A stretch of 64,000 nucleotides of DNA. Source: Pseudomonadota bacterium. Its GTDB lineage: Bacteria; Desulfobacterota; Desulfobulbia; Desulfobulbales; JAGXFP01. A program made the position numbers and the translations under genes. The stretch covers positions 62,001 to 126,000 of the forward strand of contig JAHJAA010000020.1 of NCBI GenBank assembly GCA_018814305.1, read 5' to 3'. The number at the start of each line of letters is the position of its first letter. Position 1 is the first letter of the stretch. The notes beneath the pieces are model-generated. The model worked only from the letters and a program-made list of their open reading frames with translations. It ran no database searches and had not been told where the DNA came from. This document shows, piece by piece, positions 8,481 to 17,800 of this stretch.

Positions 8481-8492
8481 ATCATGCTCCCC

Positions 8493-10130
8493 TTAACACA
8501 CGTATCTGATCTTCAGGCGTTCCGCCACATCCTTGTCGCTGATGCCAAGGGCATCGGACATCCCGATGGGCAGACTCTGGGAGCGACCAAGCGGGGCCAT
8601 GACCTTTTTCATTTCGGTCTGGATGGCCATGAAGGTCTCAACGACCCGCTCGGCAACCTTATCAGGATCAAGACGACGATACAGTTTTGGATTCTGACTG
8701 GTGATTCCCTTCGGGCAAAGCCCGATATTACACACGTTACAACGGTTTCGCTCGCTGCCGAGACACCCGGCGGCGGACTGCATAATGAACTTGCCCATAT
8801 GCACCCCGCTGGCCCCCAACATGATCAGAGCCATGCCATTCTGGGTGACGTTGCCGTTTTTACCAACCCCGCCGGCAGCAAAGAGCGGAATTTCGTTCTG
8901 CTTGCCCTGGGCGCAGAGATCGAGATAACACTCACGCAGGTTGGAGGCGATGGGATGGCCGGTGGCATCCATACTGATGTTGTAGGCCGCACCGGTACCA
9001 CCGTCGATCCCGTCGATCATCAAGGCTGAGGCATACGGATTCCGGACCAGATTGTTCAACACCGATTTGGCCGAGTTGGACCCAGAGATTTTCGGATAGA
9101 CCGGCACCTTGAAGTTAAAGGCCATGGACATGGTCTGGATCATCTTCATGACCGACTCTTCGATAGAGTACAAGGTCTGATGAACCGGCGGCGACGGCAG
9201 ATCAACGCCCTCCGGAACCCCGCGCAAACGGGCAATGAGTTTGGAAACTTTGAACCACATCAGGAGTCCGCCGTCACCGGGCTTGGCGCCCTGACCATAC
9301 TTAATCTCAATGGCGGCAGGATCACACTGCATCTCAGGAATCGCCCGAATAATCTCATCCCAGCCGAAATAGCCGGAGGCAATCTGCAGGATGATATATT
9401 TAAGGAAGGGGCTCTTCAACACCCAGGGCGGGCAACCGCCTTCACCGGTGGCCATGACCACCGGGATTCCCAGAACCTCGTTACAGTAGGCAACCCCCTG
9501 AAGCAATCCCAACCACATATTGGGGGACAAGGCCCCGAAGGACATGGAGCCGATGATAAAGGGGAAGATCTCCCGGACCGGCGGAATCCATTCCCCTGAC
9601 ATCTGCCGGCGGACATACTCTTCCGGCGGCAGAACCCGACCCAGCAAGGTGTTCATGGTAAACTCATGCCGACCGGCATCCAGGGCCGGGTCGGTGAGCA
9701 TTGAAATCCGGTTGAACGAGATCCGGTCCAAGAGACTAGGCCCGGGGTCATTGCGCCGGCCACCCCGTTTGGGGGCCTCACCACCCTTAGTGTTCTGGAA
9801 CCGATGCCGATCGGAATCGTTAAACACCGGGCGGATCGCCTCGTTTGGACAGACCATGGCACAGGACCCGCAACCGATACAACGCTTGTTCACTTCGGTA
9901 TTCTGCCGGATGCCCACAAAGGTTTTGTAGGAACTGCCCCGTTCGGCGGAAGAAAGCACCAACTTCGGCATCCGCTTCCGCATATAGGCCAGTTTCAAGG
10001 TATTCACCGGGCAGACTGCAGCGCAACGCCCACAAAGGGTACAGCGCTCTTCCCGATGTTCGATGACCCAGGGCAGGTCGTTAGGGGTCAGGCTGCCTGG
10101 TTCAGAAGGAATGGATTGAATTGAGACCAT
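8493..10130 (-). CDS. Glutamate synthase FMN core subunit with N-terminal ferredoxin
   Basis: A 545-residue central subunit of archaeal-type glutamate synthase. It uses ammonia and 2-oxoglutarate to form glutamate at an FMN/Fe-S centre. The N-terminus has two 4Fe-4S motifs (CTLCGRCAAVCPVN near 32; CIGCGSCAMVCP near 84). The FMN-barrel part shows MATGEGGCPPW, IKYGQGAKPGDGG and GGTGAAYNISMD, and CNVCNIGLCP supplies the cluster near FMN. The ATG at 10130 follows AGGAGCTTGAGAT and overlaps the end of the amidotransferase gene by 43 bases. No later start would keep the first cysteine cluster, so the overlap is real and implies translational coupling. Confidence 0.93.
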   Translation of the reverse strand: MVSIQSIPSEPGSLTPNDLPWVIEHREERCTLCGRCAAVCPVNTLKLAYMRKRMPKLVLSSAERGSSYKTFVGIRQNTEVNKRCIGCGSCAMVCPNEAIRPVFNDSDRHRFQNTKGGEAPKRGGRRNDPGPSLLDRISFNRISMLTDPALDAGRHEFTMNTLLGRVLPPEEYVRRQMSGEWIPPVREIFPFIIGSMSFGALSPNMWLGLLQGVAYCNEVLGIPVVMATGEGGCPPWVLKSPFLKYIILQIASGYFGWDEIIRAIPEMQCDPAAIEIKYGQGAKPGDGGLLMWFKVSKLIARLRGVPEGVDLPSPPVHQTLYSIEESVMKMIQTMSMAFNFKVPVYPKISGSNSAKSVLNNLVRNPYASALMIDGIDGGTGAAYNISMDATGHPIASNLRECYLDLCAQGKQNEIPLFAAGGVGKNGNVTQNGMALIMLGASGVHMGKFIMQSAAGCLGSERNRCNVCNIGLCPKGITSQNPKLYRRLDPDKVAERVVETFMAIQTEMKKVMAPLGRSQSLPIGMSDALGISDKDVAERLKIRYVC

Positions 10131-11230
10131 ATCTCAAGCTCCTGTCGGTCTGGAGGAATAATAACGGTATGTTCACGCATGGGCTGAAAATCCTTGCTAC
10201 GATCGCGATCCGGGATCATGGCGTCAACCCCGCACATTTCGGAAGCGATAGCCCATTCTCCGGGCTTACCACCAACCATGGCCGGTCGCAGTTTTTTTGC
10301 ATCCATCACCAGCATGCAGGTTTCATCGGGCAAGGTGCCGATAACCGCATTGGGGCCATCGATAATCAATCGCCGGCAGACGTTCCGCAAGCCACGCAGA
10401 AAATCTCCCTGGGGATGAACGGCCAGTTCTTCATTCTTCAGGGGAGTGATCACATGTTTATAGGCTTGCAACGGAAGCTTAAGCTGTTTGATCACGAAAT
10501 GGAGGATGTGGGTGAAGACCTCGGAATCAGATTGATACCCGAGATACCCTGGATAGCCCTTACCGGTAAGCCAGTCCTTAATGGGAATAAATGCGGTGTT
10601 CTCACCGTTGGTCATGGTGCCGATCCCCTGGATAAAGAAAGGGTGGCAAGCGTAAAGGTTGATGCCCCAATTGGTATTCTGGCGACCCTGGGCCATGCAG
10701 ACCCGGGCCTTGATCCGGCCGGACTCAAGCCCCAAGGCCTCGCCAACCCCTAGAGGCCAACCGACCTCCTTGATCATCGCCACATTGGGCCACAGGGAAA
10801 AAGCGGTCAGGTCTTCGTTGTGAGCCTCACCATCGGCCCTCAGAGCCAGACGGGTCATCATTAATTCATGTTCGACCTGATCCTTGCTCAAAGTCCCCCA
10901 GGATACCGGTTGTTTATATACCCGAAGGATATACTTGTACCTGTCTTGGGCCTCTACCTTACTTCTGTCCACCTCAAACTCGTGGTCATAGTTCAAGACA
11001 AAGCCCCGTTCATCCATGATGGCGTTGAGCCGGAACAAAGATGCTTCGGTATGGGCGATACCGGAAAGAATCGGATCCAAGCCGTTGTACTTGTAGTCCT
11101 CGAACTCAAGGCCCCGCAACAACAGACCTAAGCCGCTGCCGTCATACCCTTCCTGCATGGCTTCCATGGCCGTGAGGACGGTAAACGGCGAAAAAGGCAC
11201 GCTTGCGGTCTTTAATGCTAACCGGCACAT
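10088..11230 (-). CDS. Glutamate synthase glutamine amidotransferase subunit
   Basis: A 380-residue class II (Ntn) glutamine amidotransferase, the first gene of the operon. The protein begins Met-Cys, so Met removal exposes the catalytic N-terminal Cys, followed by YDGSGLGLLLRG typical of the family. It hydrolyses glutamine and channels ammonia to the FMN core subunit encoded next. In most bacteria this domain is the N-terminus of a single large GltB; here the enzyme is split into amidotransferase, synthase core and GXGXG/oxidoreductase. The start has GGAG 5 bases upstream (GGAGAACGAAATG). Confidence 0.93.
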   Translation of the reverse strand: MCRLALKTASVPFSPFTVLTAMEAMQEGYDGSGLGLLLRGLEFEDYKYNGLDPILSGIAHTEASLFRLNAIMDERGFVLNYDHEFEVDRSKVEAQDRYKYILRVYKQPVSWGTLSKDQVEHELMMTRLALRADGEAHNEDLTAFSLWPNVAMIKEVGWPLGVGEALGLESGRIKARVCMAQGRQNTNWGINLYACHPFFIQGIGTMTNGENTAFIPIKDWLTGKGYPGYLGYQSDSEVFTHILHFVIKQLKLPLQAYKHVITPLKNEELAVHPQGDFLRGLRNVCRRLIIDGPNAVIGTLPDETCMLVMDAKKLRPAMVGGKPGEWAIASEMCGVDAMIPDRDRSKDFQPMREHTVIIPPDRQELEIWSQFNPFLLNQAA

Positions 11231-11728
11231 TTCGTTCTCCTTTAGTTATGATCTATTTCTGAAACAACCCAGAATATCGCTGGGTTGGATTCGGCAAAGG
11301 GACCCCAGATCAAGACTGATTATCACATCCCTGACGACCGAACGAGGAAAAATACAACTGTGACCCGGAGATGTCAAGCTAGAACAAGCTATTTCCTCTC
11401 ATTGTTGACAATTATTAACACGTTGAAATTACGCGACGATCACTTGAAGTTCCGATAAGGCTGTGGCTGAGGTAATCACTCTCTTGGATAGCCTCGCTTC
11501 ATCCCCCTCGCCAAAGAAACGGGATATAAAGATCTTTTCCTGACACTCTTTCGTCTTCTTATTGTTTTTCCGAAACACTCGGCCTGAAACCGGGGGAAAA
11601 TCGCCATTTTTGTCGTGCATTTTCTTTATATGTATGTTATCTGCTGATCTTTTTCACCAAGTTCGGGTCGAATAGGCCCTATTGATTGGCAAGGAACACC
11701 ATTCCTGCATATGACAAGGAGCAGTTAC
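11231..11728. promoter_or_regulatory. Divergent intergenic region, glutamate synthase / transhydrogenase
   Basis: About 500 bases separate two divergent operons and must hold both promoters. No convincing gene is present; the longest minus-strand ORF here (63 codons at 11429-11620) lacks a ribosome site. A short palindrome, GGAACACCATTCC near 11690-11702, lies just upstream of pntAA and could be an operator. No riboswitch fold was recognised. Confidence 0.4.
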
Positions 11729-12862
11729 ATGAAGATCGCGGTGATGAAAGAAACCCATGGGGGGGAGACCCGGATACCCCTTATCCCGCCGACAGTGGAA
11801 AAACTGGTCAAACTTGGCGCTGAAGTCGAGGTTGAGGCAGGTTTGGGATTGACCTGCCGGTACACCGATGCGGATTACGAAAAAGTCGGGGCCAAGATCG
11901 TTGCCGACCATGAGGCCTTACTGAAATCGGCCGATATGGTTCTGCGCTTGCGGAAACCACCCATGGCTGATGTGGAGCTCATGAAAAAAGGCTGCATCCA
12001 GGTCGGCTATCTTGACCCCTTTAATGAAAAGGAACTGCTTGAGAAGCTGAAGACCTGCGGGATCAGCGCCTTCAGCCTTGAGATGCTCCCCCGAACCACT
12101 ATCGCCCAAAAGATGGACGTCTTGAGTTCCCAGGCCAATCTCGGTGGGTATGTGGCGGTCATGGAAGCAGTAACCCAACTCGATAAGATTTTCCCGATGA
12201 TGACCACTCCGGCCGGAACCATTAAACCGTCCCGGGTCTTTATCATTGGAGTCGGCGTGGCTGGCCTCCAGGCCATCGCCACCGCCCGACGGCTCGGGGC
12301 CAGGGTTGAGGCCTTTGACACCCGACCGGTGGTTGAAGAACAGGTTAAATCACTGGGCGCCAAATTCGTCAAAATCGATCTTGGCGAGACCGGCCAGACC
12401 AAGGACGGATACGCTAAGCAGCTGACCCCGGAGCAGGTTCAAATGCAAAAAGAGGGCATGGCCAAGGCCTGTGCCCAGGCCGATGTGGTGATCACCACCG
12501 CCCAGCTCTTCGGCAGACCGGCTCCCCGGATTGTCGACCGGGCCATGCTCGCCCAGATGCAGCCCGGCAGTGTCGTGGTTGATATGGCGGTGGAAACCGG
12601 GGGTAACGTCGAGGGTTCCGAGTTGGACAAGGTCGTAGAGATCGACGGGGTCAAGGTGGTCGGCTTCGGCAATCTGCCGGGCCGAGTCCCAATGACCGCC
12701 AGTCAAGTGTACTCGGCCAACCTGGGCAACTTTGTCGATCACTTCTGGGATAAGGAAGCCAAGACCTTCAAACTGAAGCTTGAGGATGAAATCGTCAAGG
12801 GCGCCCTGATGACCCATAACGGTGAGATATTCAGCGAAACCTATAAGAGTATCGTGAAATAA
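11729..12862 (+). CDS. pntAA: NAD(P) transhydrogenase subunit alpha part 1
   Basis: A 377-residue soluble NAD(H)-binding domain I of proton-translocating transhydrogenase, related to alanine dehydrogenase. It begins MKIAVMKETHGGETRIPL and has the Rossmann site VFIIGVGVAGLQAIATARRLGA near residue 170, and AQLFGRPAPRIV. It binds NAD(H) and exchanges hydride with NADP(H) bound to PntB, driven by protons crossing the membrane. An in-frame ATG at 11711 overlaps AAGGAG, the ribosome site of the ATG at 11729, so 11729 was chosen. It heads a three-gene operon; the alpha subunit is split in two as in many non-enteric bacteria. Confidence 0.96.
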   Translation: MKIAVMKETHGGETRIPLIPPTVEKLVKLGAEVEVEAGLGLTCRYTDADYEKVGAKIVADHEALLKSADMVLRLRKPPMADVELMKKGCIQVGYLDPFNEKELLEKLKTCGISAFSLEMLPRTTIAQKMDVLSSQANLGGYVAVMEAVTQLDKIFPMMTTPAGTIKPSRVFIIGVGVAGLQAIATARRLGARVEAFDTRPVVEEQVKSLGAKFVKIDLGETGQTKDGYAKQLTPEQVQMQKEGMAKACAQADVVITTAQLFGRPAPRIVDRAMLAQMQPGSVVVDMAVETGGNVEGSELDKVVEIDGVKVVGFGNLPGRVPMTASQVYSANLGNFVDHFWDKEAKTFKLKLEDEIVKGALMTHNGEIFSETYKSIVK

Positions 12863-12874
12863 GAGAGGAGAAGC

Positions 12875-13165
12875 ATGGAAGCCGTATTTTTAATCTTTGT
12901 TTTTGTATTAGCGATTTTCCTGGGGTTTGAGTTGATCTCCAAGGTGCCTTCCACCTTGCATACCCCATTGATGTCCGGCTCAAATGCAATTTCGGGCATC
13001 ACCTTGATTGGCGCTCTTGCCTCTCTAAAATCGGACAATGTTCAGGTTGCCGTCATTCTCGGCACCCTGGCCGTGGCCCTTGCCACCGTCAACGTGGTTG
13101 GTGGCTATGCGGTCACCAACCGAATGCTGGAGATGTTCAAGAAGAAAGACGGGGGTGCTAAATGA
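12875..13165 (+). CDS. pntAB: NAD(P) transhydrogenase subunit alpha part 2
   Basis: A 96-residue membrane protein with three predicted transmembrane helices. It forms part of the proton channel (domain II) of transhydrogenase. The family motif SKVPSTLHTPLMSGSNAISG is present near residue 30. AGAGGAG precedes the ATG, 12 bases after pntAA. It overlaps pntB by 4 bases (ATGA). Confidence 0.97.
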   Translation: MEAVFLIFVFVLAIFLGFELISKVPSTLHTPLMSGSNAISGITLIGALASLKSDNVQVAVILGTLAVALATVNVVGGYAVTNRMLEMFKKKDGGAK

Positions 13166-14544
13166 GCTCGATGACCCTTGGGATAAATTTCACCTATATC
13201 ATTTCCGCCATCATGTTTATCATCGGCCTAAAGATGCTCTCTTCTCCCGCTACAGCCCGGCGCGGCAACCTCCTCTCGGCCGCCGGCATGCTGCTGGCCA
13301 TCGTGGTCTGCTTAATGAATGCCGGTCTCGATTACAAATGGATTCTCGTCGGCATGGCCATCGGCACGGTGATCGGACTGATCGCCGCTTATAAGGTAGA
13401 AATGACCTCCATGCCTGAAATGGTCGCCCTGTTCAACGGTTTTGGTGGTATTTCCAGCCTGCTCCTGGCCTGGAGCGAGTATCACCAGCATCCAGAGTTG
13501 TCGGTCTTTCTGGCCGTTGTCACCTTTCTCTCCGCCTTTATCGGCGGGGTTACCTTTTCCGGCAGCATGATCGCCTTCGGCAAACTGGCCGAAAAGATTC
13601 CCAGCAAAGCCGTCGTCTTTACCGGTCAGCATATCGTCAACGCCCTGATTCTTCTGGTGGCAGTGGGTTCCGGGATCATGTTCGCCATGAATTCGGCCGA
13701 TAATTATACGCTCTTTCTGGTGGTGGTCGGTGTTTCGCTGATCTTTGGGGTCACCTCGGTCATTCCCATTGGTGGCGCGGACATGCCGGTGGTTATCTCT
13801 TTACTCAATAGCTATTCCGGGATAGCAGCCTGTGCGGCCGGTTTCGTGGTCAATAATACCCTGTTGATCGTTGCCGGTGCCTTGGTCGGCGCCAGCGGAA
13901 TCATTCTCACCAAAATCATGTGCAAGGCCATGAACCGCTCCTTGAGTAATGTTCTGTTCTCCGGCTTTGGGGCCAAACCCCAGGCCAAAGGTGCCGCCGG
14001 CCCCCAGGGCGAGATCCGACCGGCTACGGCCGAGGATGTCTACTATATTCTCGAAGCGGCCGACACGGTGGCCATTGTGCCGGGATACGGTCTGGCCGTG
14101 GCCCAGGCCCAGCATGTGGTCTGTGAACTCGGTGAGTTGCTGGAGAAGAACGGCACTGAAGTGATGTACGCCATCCACCCGGTGGCCGGCCGGATGCCCG
14201 GTCACATGAACGTTCTCCTGGCCGAGGCCAATGTCCCCTATGACCAGTTGGTCGAGATGGATGACATCAATCCTAAAATGGAAACCGTTGATGTCTGTGT
14301 GGTCATCGGGGCCAATGACGTGGTCAATCCGGCCGCCATCGATGACGAATCCAGCCCCATCTACGGGATGCCGATCATCGAAACCCATCGAGCCAAGACG
14401 GTCATTGTACTCAAACGCTCCATGAATCCCGGTTTTGCTGGGATCCAGAACGCCCTGTTTTTCAATGAGAATACCCGGATGTACTTTGGCGATGCCAAGG
14501 TCGCCATTCAAGCCCTGGTTGCTGAATTCAAAAGCGGTGATTGA
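13162..14544 (+). CDS. pntB: NAD(P) transhydrogenase subunit beta
   Basis: A 460-residue membrane protein. The N-terminal half is hydrophobic (about eight helices, domain II). The C-terminal half is the NADP(H)-binding domain III, with IVPGYGLAVAQAQHVV near residue 305, HPVAGRMPGHMNVLLAEA and VVIGANDVVNPAA, all diagnostic. With PntAA/PntAB it makes NADPH from NADH using the proton gradient. That NADPH could feed the NAD(P)H-linked glutamate synthase encoded divergently. Translation is coupled to pntAB by ATGA overlap, and a strong terminator follows. Confidence 0.97.
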   Translation: MSSMTLGINFTYIISAIMFIIGLKMLSSPATARRGNLLSAAGMLLAIVVCLMNAGLDYKWILVGMAIGTVIGLIAAYKVEMTSMPEMVALFNGFGGISSLLLAWSEYHQHPELSVFLAVVTFLSAFIGGVTFSGSMIAFGKLAEKIPSKAVVFTGQHIVNALILLVAVGSGIMFAMNSADNYTLFLVVVGVSLIFGVTSVIPIGGADMPVVISLLNSYSGIAACAAGFVVNNTLLIVAGALVGASGIILTKIMCKAMNRSLSNVLFSGFGAKPQAKGAAGPQGEIRPATAEDVYYILEAADTVAIVPGYGLAVAQAQHVVCELGELLEKNGTEVMYAIHPVAGRMPGHMNVLLAEANVPYDQLVEMDDINPKMETVDVCVVIGANDVVNPAAIDDESSPIYGMPIIETHRAKTVIVLKRSMNPGFAGIQNALFFNENTRMYFGDAKVAIQALVAEFKSGD

Positions 14545-14592
14545 TCCGATAAATTCTTCAGAAGAGTATTCAATTTGTCGAATACTCTCTTT

Positions 14593-14632
14593 AAAAAAAA
14601 AGCCGCTGGTATTTCCAGCGGCTTTTTTTTTT
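14593..14632 (+). terminator. Intrinsic terminator after pntB
   Basis: AGCCGCTGG pairs with CCAGCGGCT around a TATTT loop, flanked by runs of A on the left and ten T on the right. It works on the plus strand for the pnt operon and is also competent on the minus strand. Confidence 0.93.
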
Positions 14633-14801
14633 CGATTCCATCCCAGCTTCATTCTTTTGGCTGCCCTGACCCGTCTAATAAGGCAACTCCGAACATATCA
14701 CGCTACTCAAGGGCATATCCAGGTAAAAGCCGTTGTCGTATTCACGTTAATGTCTAAGAGGCGAATTCAACACAGGGCTCTACCCTCCGTACTCATTATA
14801 C

Positions 14802-14838
14802 AAAAGAGGTGTGAACGGGAAGCCCACACCTCTTTTTT
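14802..14838. terminator. Bidirectional terminator between pntB and the repeat lipoprotein
   Basis: AAAAGAGGTGTG at 14802 pairs with CACACCTCTTTTTT at 14825 around an 11-base loop. On the minus strand it lies about 20 bases after the stop of the giant lipoprotein gene, so it is most likely that gene's terminator. The 170 bases between this and the pnt terminator hold nothing recognisable. Confidence 0.75.
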
Positions 14839-14856
14839 CATGGATATGTCTGCCGA

Positions 14857-17800
14857 TTAGCCACAGTCAACCGCACAGGTATTCGCGTTTTCTCCATTGA
14901 TTGCATTACAGACCCCGTCACCGCAATACGGTGCAGCAGTCCCGCAATCGGCGGAACAAGTCTGTGAGGTCTCGGTGCCATTGCAGGTTCCGTCACCACA
15001 GTACGGCGTGACCGGACAATCATTGGGACAGAGGGCATTGGTCTCACCGGTTTCACAGATGGTGTTCCCGCAGACTGGACCGCCGCCAACCGCACAATCG
15101 ACCGCACATGAAGTGGTCGTTTCACCATTGATCGCATTACAGACCCCGTCACCACAGTAAGGAGCTGTCCCACAGTCACCGGCGCAGGTCTGCGGAGTTT
15201 CACTACCGTTACAAACTCCATCGCCACAGTATGGCGTAGTTGGACAGTCATTGGGACACAGGGCGTTGGTCTCACCAGCCTCGCAGATCCCGTTGCCGCA
15301 TACCTCACCTCCGCTGGGTCCTGTCCCACAGTCTGCAGAGCACGAGGTAGACGACTCCGCCGCATCACAAATCCCATCACCACAATACGGCGCCGTTGGG
15401 CAATCATTGGGGCAGGTAGCATTGATTTCACTGCCTTCACAGACCCCGTTCCCGCAGACCTCACCACCGCCAGGCACTGTCCCACAGTCCGCAGAGCAAG
15501 AGGTGGACGACTCCGCCGCATCACAAATCCCATCACCACAATACGGCGCCGTTGGACAATCATTGGGACAAAGGGCGTTGGTCTCACCACCCTCGCAAAT
15601 CCCATTACCGCAGACCTCCCCTCCGCCTGTTGCGGTACCACAATCTTTAGAACAGGACGCGGACGATTCTGCCGTATCACAAACCCCATCGCCACAGTAC
15701 GGCGCCGTTGAACAATCATTGGGACAAAGGGCGTTGGTTTCACTCCCTTCACAGATCCCGTTGCCGCAAACCTCGCCTCCGCCGGATCCTGTCCCACAGT
15801 CCGAAGAACAAGAGGTGGATGACTCTGCTGCATCACAAACCCCATCACCACAGTACGGCGCCGTTGGGCAATCATTAGGACAAAGGGCGTTGGTCTCACC
15901 ACCCTCGCAAATCCCATTACCGCAGACCTCGCCGCCGCCGGTTACAGTCCCACAGTCTGAAGAACAAGAGGTGGCCGACTCTGCCGCATCACAAACCCCG
16001 TCACCACAGAACGGCGCCGGTGGGCAATCACCAGGACAAAGGGCGTTGGTCTCACCACCCTCGCAGATCCCGTTGCCGCACATCTCCCCGCCACCCGTCA
16101 CGGTCCCACAGTCCGTAGAACAAGAGGTAGCGGACTCCGCCGCATCGCAAACCCCATCGCCACATTGACTTGTCCCGGTTGAAGGGCATCCCATGTTGGC
16201 CGCCGTTCCCACGGTATTAGGGCAACGATCAAAGCCATCGGGAATACCGTCCTGATCGCTATCCGTTGTTTCAGGACACCCGAAGCTCTTATAGAGTCCC
16301 GGTTCATTTATGCACTGGTCGACAGAGTCCGGGACACCATCACCATCGGTATCACCGATAACACCTTCCGGACATCCTCCGCTGGCAGCAACTCCCGGGG
16401 TCAGCGGGCAGAGATCATAACGATCGGGAACCCCATCACCATCAACATCGCCAGCGCTGGTCACCGGACACCCCAGAGCAGAGGCCGAACCGGGGGTATT
16501 AGGACACAGATCCGAAACATCGGGAACTCCATCGCCATCCACATCATCAACCACCGGACATCCCATCGCCGAAAGCGGTCCTGGGTCGTTAGGGCAACGA
16601 TCAATCTCGTCCGGGACCCCATCTGCGTCACTGTCTCCGGTTACCGGGCAACCTGCACTACTGAAGGAACCAGCACTGTTTGGACAGAGATCCTTGTCAT
16701 CGGCAATCCCGTCTCCATCGGAATCCGTACCCGGGGTCCCGGTGGTACCAATCACCGTAAAAGGACATCCTTTGAATGCTGCGGTTCCTGCTTTTTGCGG
16801 ACACATGTCCTGATCATTGGGCACACCATCTCCATCGTTATCCGCTTCACTGACCAGAGGACACCCGAAGTTAAGCGGATCCCCGGGGGTATCGATACAT
16901 TTATCACTTTCATTGGGCACACCATCCCCATCCAGATCGCCCCCGGTGGTAGGACAGCCGTTATTCGCGGCGGTTCCAGGCATATTAGGACATTGATCCT
17001 GATCGTTGGCAATGCCGTCCCGGTCTCGATCACCATCCAAGGGACAGCCTTTATTATCACGCGGCCCGGGCTGATCAGGACAGGCATCCACGGCATCTGG
17101 AATCCAATCAAAATCAGCATCGGTCAGATCGGGGCAACCATTCTTCGCGGCTGTACCCTGGCGCAGGGGGCAGCGATCCTGATCGTCATCAATCCCATCG
17201 CCATCGGTGTCACCGGTCGTTGAAGTTCTGGGACACCCTTGGTTGGCCGGTGGGCCCGGTTGGTCGATGCATTGATCGGCATCATCGGTCGTCCCGTCAC
17301 CATCGGTATCATTGGCCCCCTTTTCAGGACACCCATGATTGGCCGCGGTTCCAGGGCTATTCAAACACCGATCAACACTGTCATTGACCCCGTCCTGATC
17401 CCGATCACTCTGCAAGGGACATCCGTCATTTTCAGGAGGACCGATCCGGTTTGGACAACGATCGAAATAATTGGTCACCCCATCCCCATCGGTATCATCC
17501 TCACCGGGACAACCGTTGTAAAGCCCGGCGGCATCGGGACACTCATCGAAATCGTCTGGTCTACCATCACCATCACTATCATTGGGATCAAGCCAGGGAC
17601 ACCCAGAAAGGTTCCCATCCCCGGGATCATTGGGACAGAGATCGATGTCATCAGTCAATCCATCGCCATCGGAATCGGGCCAGGGACAACCGAAATTATC
17701 AACCGGTCCAGCCAGATCGACACATTCATCACGGCGATCCGGAATTCCGTCCTGATCGGTGTCCTCAGGCGGACAGCCATTCTTTGCAGCAAGGCCAAAG

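Noticed and set aside
13801-14652. Minus-strand 283-codon ORF opposite pntB
   Set aside because: His/Gly/Asp-rich antisense frame of a well-supported gene; crosses the pnt terminator and has no family features.
15251-16168. Plus-strand 305-codon ORF opposite the Cys repeats
   Set aside because: A mirror of the repeat gene: periodic Pro/Ser/Gln composition arises from the antisense frame and there is no ribosome site.
14857-16170. Regular repeats resembling a CRISPR array
   Set aside because: The units are in frame with a single long gene and encode alternating Cys repeats; there are no unique spacers between identical repeats.
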